Of a DNA stretch of 64,000 bases, positions 1-11,753 are shown one piece after another. The position numbers and the translations under genes were made by a program. How positions within the stretch are numbered: the first letter of the stretch is position 1; each line of letters begins with the position of its first letter. Under the pieces are notes generated by a model. It searched no databases, was not told the origin of the DNA, and was given only the letters and a program-made list of their open reading frames with translations. Source of the stretch: Powellomyces hirtus (taxonomy: Eukaryota > Chytridiomycota > Chytridiomycetes > Spizellomycetales > Powellomycetaceae); NCBI GenBank assembly GCA_025526995.1, contig JAHLKG010000020.1, positions 248,001-312,000 of the forward strand, in the 5' to 3' direction.

Positions 1-175
1 GGAAGAACGGTTGTGTTGGATGAAGCTGCTGCTGCTTGGTGCAATGACTTGTGCTGTGGATGAATGGAATGGGCTTGGGTTGGGCCAATGCTGGGTAGCT
101 GGGGGAGTGTTTGAGGTGGTTGAGTTTTGCAAAGTTATGACGCCGAAAGCAAAGTTGCAAAACATGATATTGCAG

Positions 176-2806
176 TCATACCTTGTGAGATTGGACCACA
201 GCATTTTTCCCCACAACCGTAGCTCCCCATTGCGGTGCTTTGGAATCCGTGGATGGAGCGGCCTGCGCCCCACCCTGCGGCTGGCCCAGACTCCGCGGCG
301 GCACCTTCTTATTCGGTCCGGCCGAAGCGCGCAAGCGCCCGTGGAGCCGCGGGGCTCCCTGATCCATTACCGCAGCCGCTACAGCCGCAGCCGCTCGTTT
401 GTCGTCCTGTTTGAACTTTGCATAGAAAGCCGACGTTGACGTCCCGCCCGTAGCTGTTGAACCACCCGTCAACATTTGCGCAATGGGCGGGAGGGATGTA
501 GTGGATGATGACGCAGCAACGGGTTGATGTTGCGTTGGCTGCTGCTGAGTCGTGATGCTGGTGCTGGTAATGAAGGGTCCCGTCCGCACGTGCTGCGCGA
601 TCGCCATGAGTGTGCCCCCCGTTAACGCAGGAGGATCCGCCGGTGGATCTTGCCGTGTCCGCAGCTGGGCGGCAGCGACGGTCGTGGTTGTGTGATGCGG
701 CTTTCCAGATTTGGCGAGAAGCGATGATAATGAATGCTGCTGCTGGATGGCGGGATGTTGCTGCTGATGTGAATCGTGATGTTGTGTTTCCTGTTTGCCT
801 GCTGGTGGTGTGGATGTTGGTGCCACCCCAGATGCTGTCGGAATAACGGTGGCTGGATGCGCTGCTGGATGGTGGGACGGGGCATCGGCTTTGTTCGTGA
901 TAGTGGTTGTGATGGTCGTCGTGGTGTTGTGTGTCGTGGAGTGCGTTACAGCGGGCTTGCTTGATTTCAGATACGTATTCGTTGGTACTGGTCGAGAATC
1001 TGGATCCGATTCGGTCTACTCGCAGGGTTATTAGCAAAGCGACCAGGCATCTTCGCGGTAACTCACATCCCCCAAACATTACCTCAATCTTTTTTCCTCC
1101 ACCTCCTTTAGCGCCAGTGGCCACAACAACAGCCGTCGGTAACTGGGGTATGGAAAGCGACACGTTATGTAGCGATCCTTTCCGCCGAGCAGATTTTGTT
1201 TTAAACGGGCCGCCGCTAGCAGCCGCAGATCGGGAAGTCGGGCTACGCTCAAGCTCGCTGTCCGGCATGTCCTTGAAGTAGGCGTATTTCAGCGCATCCT
1301 TTGATGAGATTCTGTAAAATCAAAAGATTGTGTCAGCACAATATGTAGGTGAGACCATAAAAAGCTATCTCTATGCCTGAAGGCACATTGAATGCGGTAC
1401 CTCTCGTCTGGGTTGTACGCCAGCAGCGCATTGATGAGTTCAACACAGTCCATCTGCACATGTGGTATCAACGCACGAATCCCGGTCCCCTCCTTTTGCG
1501 GAAAGTTGTATTTCGCAGAAGCCGCCTTGGACCTTTGTTTTTTTCCAAACCATAAGTGTGACCCCCACTCAACTGCAACCGTAGGCCGGAAAATAGATCA
1601 CACATACCCCGCCATGTATCTCAGCAGCTCCTTTTTTGGCGTTCCCAGAACAGCGTGTATCCGATGCAACTGATCCAGCTCGTTGCTTCCGGGGAACAAG
1701 GGCACACGGGAAACGATTTCAAAAAGGACGCAGCCGGCGCCCCAAATGTCCATTTTGTAAGAATAGAAGCCGGCGGTGAGGAGACACTCTGGAGGGCGGT
1801 ACCACCGGGTCGCAATGTATTCCGTGTACGGCTGTTTGGAGTGGATGCCCCGACAAGACCCAAAATCGGCGATTTTGATGTTGTTGTCTTTCACGAGGAT
1901 GTTCTGCATTCGGAAGGGTCAGCGAAACGAAATACTAATGTGGAGGGTTAAGCAAATAGCACGCACATACCTCAGGCTTGATGTCCCGATGAAATATTCC
2001 CTTCCTGCATACGTCCATCAGTACAAGATTCCAACGGTCTTACTTGCCCCCCACATACCCATGAATGTACTCGAGCGCTTTACAGATCTGGTACATGAAC
2101 AGTCTCGCTTTGCTCTCCGTCAGCAGCGCCGAAGTCTTCCGCTGTGATATCAGTTCATACAGATTGCATTCCATCAGCTCAAAGTTCAGGCTGAGAATGC
2201 CGTGTTTGGGATCGCTGCAATTGAGAAGAAAGCGGAGTCCCCCCAATTCTTGGTATCAGAAGAAGAAAGAGCGAGGGCCGGTAGGTGTGCCGCGGAATCA
2301 AACGTGTGGAACTCACAATATGACGTCTTCCAAAGCTACGATATGCTGATGGGGGTTAAGTCTTCGCAAGGCCTGGATCTCCCGCAATGTTTCGATCTCC
2401 TCAAAACTAAAAGACCGGACCGCAAGTACATGTTAGTTACTGTCAGTTAGAAAACAAAATGGGCATTCCTTTTGTTGCTGATCATCGTCGGGTATCGTAC
2501 CTTTTGAAATGCTTCCGAAACCGTTTCATGGCCGATATTCTCCCCGACTTCTTCTGTTTCACCTTCAGCACTTCGGAGAAGGTGCCCTCGCCTAGTTTGC
2601 CCATCAGGCGATAATCTGCATCGATTTAGCAAAAGAAAAATGTAAATTGTCAAAGTTGCATCAGCCAAACTCCAGCAACGGGTCATGTGTGGGAGACGTT
2701 GGCGTAGTCCAGAACCTGACCTCAATCTCGACGTACCTTCGAGCTTTCCCGTACCACCGCCCGTGGCACTTCCCGCGGGGCGATCCTCTGTCTCCTCTTT
2801 GCCCAT
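176..2806 (-). CDS. MOK: MOK/RAGE-type (MAK/ICK-related) protein kinase with long disordered tail
   Basis: Ser/Thr kinase of the MAK/ICK/MOK group, whose members control flagellum length and ciliary traffic. Nine exons can be joined in frame (2806-2737, 2615-2501, 2406-2317, 2214-2059, 2004-1971, 1903-1608, 1532-1401, 1311-1083, 1015-176), giving about 653 residues. Visible motifs are the Gly loop GEGTFSEV, catalytic Lys in AMKRF, HRDIKPEN, DFGSCRG and an activation loop with TEY before ATRWYRPPE, all very close to metazoan MOK. Human MOK is about 419 residues; here the last exon adds about 279 residues rich in H, Q, T, P and A. The final intron (1082-1016) has a GTAATG donor and a textbook branch sequence GCTAATAAC. 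A longer ORF in another frame covers the same tail but looks much less protein-like. The kinase assignment is firm; the tail frame is an inference. Confidence 0.88.
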
Positions 2807-4004
2807 GTCTTTTTTCTATGGTACGCCAGTGGCAAAAATCTTTGTAAAACAGTTCCCGACTAGACAAGTCGCTTGCGAAATTGTGTCAGAAGAAGGTCCG
2901 TCTATCGGCAGAAGTGAGGCTCAAAAACGACACTTCTGGTATGGACCTCGAGCAAGCCTCCGAAAACAGTTGCCGAGTGTATTTTTTGATATGGAAGATG
3001 AAGACGACAAAGAAGAACGGTTGTACGAAAGACAAAGAACGCCAAAAAAAAGGCCAAAAATTCCGAAGACTCCAAAAAAGCCACTAGAGTGTCCATAGAA
3101 GAAATGTAAAAATTACATGTGCCCCATTCAATGGGCGGGATTCTCGGACACCCCTAGGCATTCATGTAAGGGAGAATTTCTGTCACCTCAAGTTTCCCTC
3201 CGCGCGACTTTGATTTTTTAGGGTCGTCCCTCCGCTCGATCACACTCTAGTATTCGCTTCTTTGATCATACAACATAAACACAAATCCTTCATCTGATTG
3301 ATTTGCTTCTATTCGTTCTGAAAAGCTTCTGTTTTTCTTGTTGTTTTTGCATTTTGTTACACTTCTCCACTCCCCCGCGAAAGCTCAGCAAAAAAAAAAA
3401 CCTCCGAAAAGCAAGTGTTGTGTCAGCGGAGTTGGGTGGCTTAGTCGCGCGACCTTTCGCCAATTGTCCGAAACTGCTTTTTTGCCAGTGAGATTGATAA
3501 GCACGTAGGATAGTAGGTATGCACGGTAGCATCGAAGAGACGTTGCGCAGATGTGGTTTATGCCACCCGGGATTTTCTCCCCAAACCTGTGACACATGTC
3601 GCTTCGCTGATCTTGATTCAATGCCCAGGGTGCAACTCCGAATGTACCTCAGCAATAAACAGGTTTATGGTCGCTAGTCTGTTGACGGAGCTAATGCTGA
3701 ACGGAAGAACAATCAAGCGGAATATAAACTCCTGTGCTGAAGTGAGGTTGCGCAGATGGAATGAAACGGGGAAACCCCCGTTTAATCGTCAATTTCAAGG
3801 TCAGAGGTCATCTAAACTGAATCAACATGGAGAATCTGACATATATAAAAAGCATGTTCCTTCAAATTCGGAATCAAACCATCGCTTGGGTGGACTATAG
3901 GGGTACTAGGCGTAAACGCCTCCTAATCCAAGGACCAATTTTGGTTAATACATGTTTCAAAATGTTTGTCAGGACTTTACAGATAGATACTAACACAAAC
4001 AAAA
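2807..4004. other. intergenic region, no gene recognised
   Basis: This 1.2 kb lies upstream of the MOK-like kinase and downstream of the PP2C gene. It holds only short ORFs without family resemblance. A plus-strand ORF ending near 3098 (acidic and Lys-rich end) overlaps the first kinase exons and is probably a shadow. No tRNA or repeat was seen. Confidence 0.5.
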
Positions 4005-5361
4005 TCAAGACTTCGACGCGTTTCCCTCTTGCACACCGTCCGGTGTGCCGTTGACTGGGGGAGTATCAGTCAGCTGAACCTTGCTCGCAATATCCTTGGC
4101 CCATTGTTCTTTGGTTCTGCCCTTCAGCAATGCCACGATAACGACGGTCATGTTGTCGCACCCAACGCCACCAAGCTCACTGTCAGGCGCAAGGCAATGG
4201 TCCATCAGAGCTTCGCAAATTTGTGGGATGTCCACTCCTCGCGCAATTTTCTGACGAACAAAGTCCACAACTTCCTGGTTGGACATGCAGTCCCAAATTC
4301 CTGAAGACGCATGGTAAGTGACAGCCAAATGGAGCCCTAGTTCATGTGCAAAACTTTACCATCACATGCAACAACGACGAACTCGTCAGTATCCAGCAGC
4401 TGGCGTTCAGTGATATCGGGGTTTGCGGTGACAATGTGCTTCTCGGCCGGGAGATTTGGGTCCAACTTGAACTCAAAGTCACCAATAGCGCGAGACAATG
4501 CCAGGTTTCCTGAAGATTGTCCAAAAAACAAAAAATCGTGGTCAGCAATGCATGGGTGTACATAAGCGACTTGCTGAGGCACACCGTTGACGCGACCGAA
4601 TTCTACAAATCCTCCGGCGTTATAAATGCGCTCAGATTCCTCTATAAAAGTCAATTGTTCAGTCATAATCAGTCACACAGTCATTTATACTGATGACAAA
4701 AAAGCTGGCGAAGGCACCCGTCCGGACACATGTGGGCGTACCTGGGTTAACCGGCTTGTGGTCGAATGACAGAGGTACAACTACTCCGTTGGCGCTCAAA
4801 ACGGCACGAGAGTCGCCAGCATTTCCGACAAAGATGCGCCAGTCATCGGTAATGATACAAGCGACAGCGGTACATCCGGATGGGTCGTGCTGGAAGCTTG
4901 CGTCTGAGTGTACATTTCACATCAGCACTCTGAGAAAACCATTGTGCATTAATTTGACGAAGAGTACCAGCTCGCAGGTCTTCATCGGTTCCCAAAAATC
5001 CCGCCTTCAAAGCTGCCGCATAGTCTCCATTGGCGTAAGCGTCCTCGCGTGCTATTCTCTGATGCACTTCCTGGCCGCTATACTTTGCTACGCTTGGGCC
5101 TCCATGCCCATCAAAAACTGCAAAAAACGATATATGCTTCCCGGTTTTGGACCCGTCCATCTTCAGAATGGTTGTGTGGGCGTCCTCCATGCCTAGATAG
5201 CTGAATTTGAGAAACCACAAACTACACCTCCTAGATGCCAGAGTCCGTGGGAACATACTGATTCGCCATCCTTGCATGGCGCTGGCGCCGTAAGCGATTC
5301 GCTCATCTTCGTCGGCGGTAGTATGCTTCTCCACAACCGGTTCAGACAGTGTTTGACCCAT
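4005..5361 (-). CDS. PP2C-type Ser/Thr phosphatase (Ptc2/Ptc3-like)
   Basis: Metal-dependent protein phosphatase of the PPM family; fungal Ptc2/3 relatives dephosphorylate stress MAP kinases and checkpoint kinases. Six exons join in frame (5361-5259, 5192-4968, 4903-4742, 4641-4585, 4509-4360, 4300-4005), giving 330 residues, the usual size of the catalytic core. Motifs in order: MGQTLSEP start (a possible N-myristoylation glycine), QGWRIS/MEDAHTT across the first intron, VFDGHGG (metal-binding Asp), [41 protein letters not shown] and [10 protein letters not shown]. All metal-coordinating aspartates are present. The intron positions fall inside conserved motifs and restore them exactly, which supports the model. 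The pathway cannot be told from sequence. Confidence 0.93.
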
Positions 5362-6561
5362 TTTGTATCACGAGGATGGAGTATGGTGGTATCGAAAGCT
5401 TTGGAACGTGTCGGTCAAGCGTGCGAATGCGGAGATGAAATCTACAATGTCATGAACCAACGACAGCGAGTGAGACGAGTCAGACTCTCCATCCTTTTCC
5501 ATCGTTGATCTCCACTGCCTCAGCCGCTTTGTTTCCTCACCAAACAGAAGTTCAATGCTTGATCGAGATTGGAAATACGTGCGACCTGGGGACACGGGTG
5601 AAGATTGAATCCAAGATTAGATTATTGCGACACGCTTCTGTCCCGAATCCCTTTCAATCCCCGATGCTTTGCAATCATATCCAGATTCGCAGGCCGTGGG
5701 CGTTACACGCCGCAAGTGCAGAATTCAAGACGATATCTCTGACGAAGACGTTTCACAACGAGCAATCACGCGTGCCCTCCAAGCAGCAGTCTGGTATTCA
5801 CCTTGTAATAGGTGGAGGAAAGGAGATGGGGAGGGATGTCAGCCGACGCAAGTAGGCGACGACGGGATGCAGCGGTTGGGATGTTGGAGGTGCGGATCGG
5901 CTCTTGACGAAAGTGGGTTTGCGAGATGGCCGAGCAAAAACACAAGTTATGGGAATACGGCGTGTTGGCGGGTTGGGGTCAATCAAACCAAGCCAGCCAG
6001 TCAGACCTTCGAAGGGAGAGAGGCGGCGCAGACACCTGGCGCCAGCTGACGTGCGTGACTTGTATAATAGATTGGCCAGAGCAGCACAAGGCCGTCCATT
6101 CCGTTGTGTGTTCATCATCAGTGTGCCTATTACAACCATCGATTACATCCCATGCAGGTCTATTTTTTTCTTCTTTCGCATTTCCACCTGCATCACCGCA
6201 GACCCTTGAGACCTAATATTTGTAGTAACCAGATACAGAAATTTGGTACTGCAGTAGTGATTAATCCTGCGCGTCAGACTACGGTACATTGACCCGTTGG
6301 CATGGCATGGTGCCTAATGATGGACACAGCCACCCCGCGTTACATGCATCGAATATCGAGTGTATCATTTGTGCATACCAGACCTCGCGGGTTGTTCTTT
6401 GATGCACTATTCATTATGAAAATATGCCCTGACCAATGCAAGAAAGACAGGCGCGGTCTCGTAAGACGAAAATGTCATGCGATTTGTACAATACGGCGCG
6501 TCTAAAGCTATGTACATGAAAGTTGTTCGAGCAGCGTCTATCGATTGTCTACATTCAGCGT
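5362..6561. other. intergenic region between PDK-like and PP2C genes
   Basis: Minus-strand transcription runs from the PDK-like gene into this stretch and the PP2C gene starts at its low-coordinate end, so it should hold the 3' UTR of the former and the promoter of the latter. Small ORFs on both strands show no recognisable family. No RNA gene was seen. Confidence 0.5.
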
Positions 6562-7935
6562 CTAGAGCACAACCTGCTCATCATCATTCACCCAATCCCT
6601 CCTCAGCGTAAGCTCAACTTCTGTGCCTTTGCCTTGGGTACTGGAAATGGAAAGATCACCCTTGAAGTAGCGAGCGTACAGCCTGGCGAGCGGAAGACCA
6701 TAGCCAAAACCCGCCATGGGCGCCTGGAGCTCGGAGCCAGTGAAGAGGTCGTCCACGGCGGCGGCAGTGGCACTGTTGGAGCCGTCGGGTGCGACCGATG
6801 TGGCGGCGGTGGTATATGCGTAGGTCATCACGTTTGCGAGCTGGGCGCGGGGAATGCCACAGCCCTGATCTGCGATCTTGATGGAAATGTTGGTGGCCGT
6901 GGGCGTGACAGTGATGGTGACAGGTGGGATGGGTGAGCCAGAAGAGGGTGTGTGCTTCAGCAGGGTAGCGCGCATGGCGTTCTTCAAAAGTTCGAAAAGG
7001 ATGTGGTGCAGATGGGATGGGATATACACCAGTGAAAGTGCGGCGCTGCTGGCAATGTCCGAATCGCTAATCGTAGTCTGATTAGCTAGAACAATGTGAA
7101 CCGGAGGGGCAACGCCAAAGTTTTGTTCGCAGATCTCCGAAGCGTCGGTGGCAGCCTCTTGGGCCACCGCAACAGTGTCAGTCTTTGTGCAGACAATGCC
7201 AATGTGATTTGGGAAGCGTCTGGCCTTAGGATTGGAGAGGGCAAGATGGTGGCCGATCAAAACCCGGACGCCAACCCGATTGGCGTGGAATCGATTCAAA
7301 AAAGCCTGAACTTCGGGGTGGTGCTGCGGCATGTGCGCTGGGAGCAGTCGTGGAACGTTTTTGCTTACGGTTACTACCACTGGATTGTGACGCTCCACAA
7401 TGCCGTGAAGTAAGGATGTAAATCGTTTAGTATACTGAGGCACGGCGTCCTGCATATGGGGTGGCAGCGGAGGCGGGTTCGGGGTATAATATCGGTCCTG
7501 AGTTAACGGCATGCTGGGTATGGGTTCAACCACGGCGCTGGTGGCAGCAACACCACGGGGAACGTCGGCGGTGGAGGTCTTGGACCCGCTGTCGTCACTT
7601 TGTCCGAGACGATGCCACCAGTTTTTGGTCCATGCCGGGGCCATGCCGGGGTCTCTCGAATGCCGGTCGAGGTCATCGTAAAACCTGGTGAGCTCGTTGA
7701 AGCTTATGGAGTACCATTCTCTCACGAGTGCAGCCTCGCGAGTGGTGCTCAGACCGAAAGGTAGGGATTCGAGTTCGGCGTGGCGATGTGCCAGCCGAAC
7801 ACTTATTTCGTCCGCAAGAAATCGGGAAGTGGCCAGAAGAGTGTTGGGGTGTGGTGTTGGACCGAACTTGAGCATTTCGGAGAAGTGGACTGGCCGCGGC
7901 GCCCGCCGCGCGTACAGGGCCAGTCGTGAGGACAT
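6562..7935 (-). CDS. mitochondrial pyruvate/branched-chain dehydrogenase kinase (PDK/BCKDK family)
   Basis: Single-exon gene of 457 residues. PDK-family enzymes are GHKL-fold protein kinases that inactivate the E1 subunit of pyruvate or branched-chain 2-oxoacid dehydrogenase in the mitochondrial matrix. The N-terminus is basic and free of acids, as expected of a mitochondrial targeting peptide. The ATP site is visible: N-box FELLKNAMRA near residues 314-323, G1 box DQGCGI near 356 and G2 box GFGYGLPLARLYARYF near 409. The N-terminal half has the helical PDK domain (SEMLKFG, then RFLADEISVRLAHR and WYSISFNELTRFYD). The region around residues 135-165 is a low-conservation insertion. PDK and BCKDK cannot be told apart here. 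The intronless structure contrasts with most neighbours. Confidence 0.9.
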   Translation of the reverse strand: MSSRLALYARRAPRPVHFSEMLKFGPTPHPNTLLATSRFLADEISVRLAHRHAELESLPFGLSTTREAALVREWYSISFNELTRFYDDLDRHSRDPGMAPAWTKNWWHRLGQSDDSGSKTSTADVPRGVAATSAVVEPIPSMPLTQDRYYTPNPPPLPPHMQDAVPQYTKRFTSLLHGIVERHNPVVVTVSKNVPRLLPAHMPQHHPEVQAFLNRFHANRVGVRVLIGHHLALSNPKARRFPNHIGIVCTKTDTVAVAQEAATDASEICEQNFGVAPPVHIVLANQTTISDSDIASSAALSLVYIPSHLHHILFELLKNAMRATLLKHTPSSGSPIPPVTITVTPTATNISIKIADQGCGIPRAQLANVMTYAYTTAATSVAPDGSNSATAAAVDDLFTGSELQAPMAGFGYGLPLARLYARYFKGDLSISSTQGKGTEVELTLRRDWVNDDEQVVL

Positions 7936-10319
7936 TCAAGTCACTGTTCTCAATAGAGACTGTGTAAAGGTTGGCGAGTAGGCTTAGAGTGTTTGAATCG
8001 TCTAGTTGGTGGTTGTTTGTCTGCAAGTTGCGTGTATCGTCTGGACGCAAAGAAGGTTGGAGCTCGAGTTGTAAGTGCGACGTTAGAAACAGAATGTTGG
8101 GAGTGAAGGTAGGTAGGCAGCAGCGATGTTGCGTGAACGAATGCGGTGAATGCAACGGCAAGAATAATGTGTGTTGTGTGAACTCCAGAGAATCAAAAGG
8201 ATATGGCAGCAGCAGCAAAGATCAACGGGAAAGTCCAGGGAACACAGGGTACCTCCAAGTTATATCGATATTTCATATTCTTTGCAGTTTACCAAAAAGG
8301 GTGAACTTGGCAGTGAGTGCTAAACAAAGGTCAGTTGGTCATGGGATGAAAGCAAAGCAGCCAGTCGTGAAGCCCATGTGATGATGATTGTGCGTGGCCC
8401 CCCATCTCCCCCACGTCTCTTGCTTGGTACGCCCGCATCACTCGGTAACGTTTGTCGCTCCATTGCCCCATACCAGCCACGCGGACCCACGTGTCCTTTT
8501 GCGCCGTCTTGTCCATCACGGTGGTTGGCCGTCTGCCCGCTCGCCCGCCGCCCGCCTCATTGCGGGTAACTTGGGTTTGGATGGGACGCTTAGCTCATAC
8601 CCATGACGACTTATAAAACGAACGGCTGGAAGGCGCCTCGAAGTTCCCCGTTCCCGGCCGAACTATTTGCCACGTGAACTCCGACAGATCACGTCACGCC
8701 TGCATGCACATGTCAAACTTGTTGAGGCTCCGTTGAATCGGCTCAGGAGATGCGTCAACATGACAGTGTATAAATAGTATGATACGCGAATCGTCAGCGG
8801 GCCTCCCTCCGGATAGCGGTCAATTCGAAAGTCCACTCCCGAGGGGCTTCTTGCATAGATGATAGAGGGGGTTGATGAAGCGGATCTTCTGTGCAAGTGT
8901 CCTTCATGCGCCTCGCACAAGACATGTTGCACTTGGCGGGAGTATGGAAATAGAACCTGCGCATTTCCAACTGGGCAGGCAACCCGCAACTCATAGTAAA
9001 CAGCTATGCGGACGTAGCGGAGCATGAACAAGAAATACCATGTTTAGTTTTCACGTCATTTTCGAACCTTCGGTGAAGAGCACCATTTTGTGTAAATCCC
9101 GCGCATTTCCGGACCATGACAATCATTGTCGCAAACATGGCCTCGGGTTTTCCCCTTTCTCCCGAAAAACCCCACACTCAGTTCAAATGCAAAAGATGTG
9201 CGGGTGGTTGAGCTATGTGGGTGCCGAGCCGGGGTTTGTGAAGACATCAAAGCGACAGGCAACTTCCTCTCACTGCTCCACGAGAGACAATCAACCCACA
9301 CACACAGGCGTGTCCGTTCTCGCCTGGCTCAACATCTGATTCCCCTCCAAACCCGAACCCCGTTGACGAACATTTCATAGGGCGAAGTACTGCGTCTGAT
9401 AGCGCTCACAGTAGTGGGGAAACCTCCATTGGCTGCACCGCACAGCTGGCTCTACTTTGCGATTACGGATTCCATCACCTCTGGCGTGGCGCTGAATCGC
9501 AGATTCCCTGACGTTGCGACGCGCAGGAGTGGAATATCTTGGTGGAACGGCGAAGGCCCTCGCAAATGCCACCCCGTCGCATCGCAAACACCTTGTAGCA
9601 AGCGAACTGCGTTAGACTTGTTCTCAGTTCAGTCAATCATCATCATCAGCGTCGAGCGGGTCTACATCTAGGCTGCAAGAGTAGTTGCACAGCCACCGCA
9701 ATGAGAACAGTTGCTTATGATACTATTACGTATTAATACACTGCCGTCGTTAACAATGGCAACATGGCGTCCCAAGTGCAGTCTATGAAATCATATGCGT
9801 CCCAAGTGAAGCGCATAATGCCATGGAAACGGGGAGAATGGTAGTGGAAGAGGTGACGTCAGGAATCAAGAGGGCCAACTCTGCTGGCCAACTGACTGCC
9901 GTGCGTGACGTGCGTGTTGGATTGTCACTGGCCCAAAGAGACAGACGGATATGCGAGTGTGAGAAGAGCGAGTGATGATGAGTGAGTCATACACGCGCGA
10001 AAGCCACCAGAAGGCTCCAACCCTCTGTGCGTGCGCCTGCCTAGACAAACTACGGGGATTCGTCACTCACTGCGACTGACTGACCGACTGACTGACTGAC
10101 TGCACATCAATCCTATATCAAATAGCCGCGCCCACCCGCCCCCCCTTTTTTCTTTGTTTCTCTTGAACACACACTTCTCCCTCGCATCTCATCTCCACTC
10201 CCCCCTCCCTTCGCAATCTCCACAGTAAGTTGCCATCTAAATATTCATCTTTTCCTCTCTGTGTAGATGGTGTATTCATCAATCTGTCTTGTCTCGCCAT
10301 CTAGCATCTCATTGTCAGC
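7936..10319. other. 2.4 kb divergent intergenic region (PDK-like and porin promoters)
   Basis: Longest stretch without a confident gene in the left half. Only short ORFs without family resemblance are present. Near its right end it has pyrimidine-rich sequence and a likely 5' UTR intron of the porin gene, with a GTAAGT donor near 10208 and AG acceptors shortly before the ATG at 10320. A short GACT repeat lies at about 10074-10101. Confidence 0.5.
10074..10101. repeat. GACT tetranucleotide microsatellite
   Basis: Seven consecutive GACT-type units with one GACC variant lie about 220 bases upstream of the porin start codon. This is a simple-sequence repeat in the porin promoter or 5' UTR; no function is implied. 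Confidence 0.8.
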
Positions 10320-11577
10320 ATGTCTGCCCCTACCATCGCCTACGTTGACCCTACCGTCTTCAAGTTCAATGTCCCCCCTGCCTTCTCTGACATTGGCAAG
10401 TCCACCACCGATCTGTTGGCCAAGGACTTTCCCGTCGGCGCCGCCAAGCTGGAAGTGAACACCGTCACCTCCAACGGAATTGTAAATATCTTGAGCGCCT
10501 CATGCATGATCCACCCTGATTCAACTGCTCATGTCGATCTCTTTTGCAGAAATTCACCGTCCTCGGAAACAAGGACAACAAGACTGGTGCCATTGCCAGC
10601 GAACTGAAGAGCAAATACACTGACAAACTTCGTGGTATGTGCGATGATTGCAATGAACCTGCGAATCTGTAACCAAGTGCTGACAATATCGCACATTGCA
10701 GGCGTCACCATCACCGAGTCTTGGACCACCAGCAATGTCCTCGGAGCTCAGGTCGAGCTCGACAACACTCTCGCCCGCGGCCTGAAACTTGACCTTTCCG
10801 CCTCCCTCCTCCCCGCCAAGGGGTAAGTCTTTGCGTGCCTCCAAGTTTGGCGCAAAAAGCGTCAAACTCACATGCGGTCTATTTTCTTTCTTCTGCAGCA
10901 CCAAGAACGCCAAGGCCGGTGTTGAGTACAAGCAGGACTACCTCTTCACCCGCTCTTCCGTCGACCTTTTCAAGGGTCCCACCCTCCACGGTGACGCCGT
11001 TGTCGGGTTAGTCTCGTTTTGCAAAGAGTGTTTTTCCGCGTTGGAATTTTTTGTTGATGAGCAAACATTTTGCTGATTCAGAAACGACGGCTTCTTGGCC
11101 GGTGGTGAGGTCGCGTACGACATTTCTGACGCTCGCGTTACCAAGTACAACATGGCTTTCGGATACCTCGGCCGTGATTACTCTGTTGCCCTCCACGCGT
11201 AAGTTTAACACAAATTGACGCACGCAGGGAATGAAATATGTGAATATTGATGGAGGGATCATATTTTTAGCACCAACGCCCTTTCCACCTTCTCCGCATC
11301 TTACTTCCACCGCGTGAACCGAGATGTTGAGGCTGGTGCCAAGGCCACCTGGGTCAAGTCGGTTGACAACACTGTGCACGTCGAGGTCGGAACCAAATAC
11401 ACTCTGGACAACGCTGCCTTCCTGAAGGCCAAGGTTGACAACCGTGGTCAGCTCGGTCTCGGATACACCCAGGTCCTCCGTCCGGGAGTGAAGCTCTCCC
11501 TCGGTGGTCTCTTCGACACCACCCGCTTCCACGAGAACGTGCACAAGGTCGGTCTCGCCCTGACATTGGAGGCGTAA
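10320..11577 (+). CDS. POR1: mitochondrial outer-membrane porin (VDAC)
   Basis: Voltage-dependent anion channel that lets metabolites and ATP/ADP cross the mitochondrial outer membrane. Six exons (10320-10481, 10550-10634, 10702-10822, 10899-11006, 11082-11198, 11271-11577) join in frame to 299 residues, close to the 280-290 usual for fungal porins. It starts MSAPTIAYVDPTVFKFNVPP, followed by the short KDFP helix region, alternating beta strands, and the family signature near the C-terminus (TLDNAAFLKAKVDNRGQLGL, ending with GLALTLEA). There is no signal peptide, as expected of a beta-barrel protein imported post-translationally. Introns are 48-76 bases with GTAAGT/GTATGT-type donors; one uses GTTAGT. 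Codon choice is strongly C-biased, consistent with high expression. Confidence 0.96.
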
Positions 11578-11753
11578 GCGTACCCACAAATTGCTCCTGC
11601 TCGCTTTCGCTCTGTAATATACACGCTGAATTGAATATCTATGAATGAAAAAAAATACATCAAACGCCTCTTCGTTCTTATCATATACAATTCTGCATTT
11701 GTTGACTCTCCATATGTGCAGGCTGGTGCCCAAATGTCTTGATCCAGGTTCTA

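Noticed and set aside
309..1268. 319-codon minus-strand ORF as the C-terminus of the MOK-like kinase
   Set aside because: Its 5' part is real exon, but after the GTAATG donor another frame gives far better protein composition; the rest is a frame shadow.
2685..3098. Plus-strand ORF of 137 codons with an acidic then Lys-rich end
   Set aside because: Overlaps the first kinase exons and promoter on the other strand; no family resemblance and no splice support.
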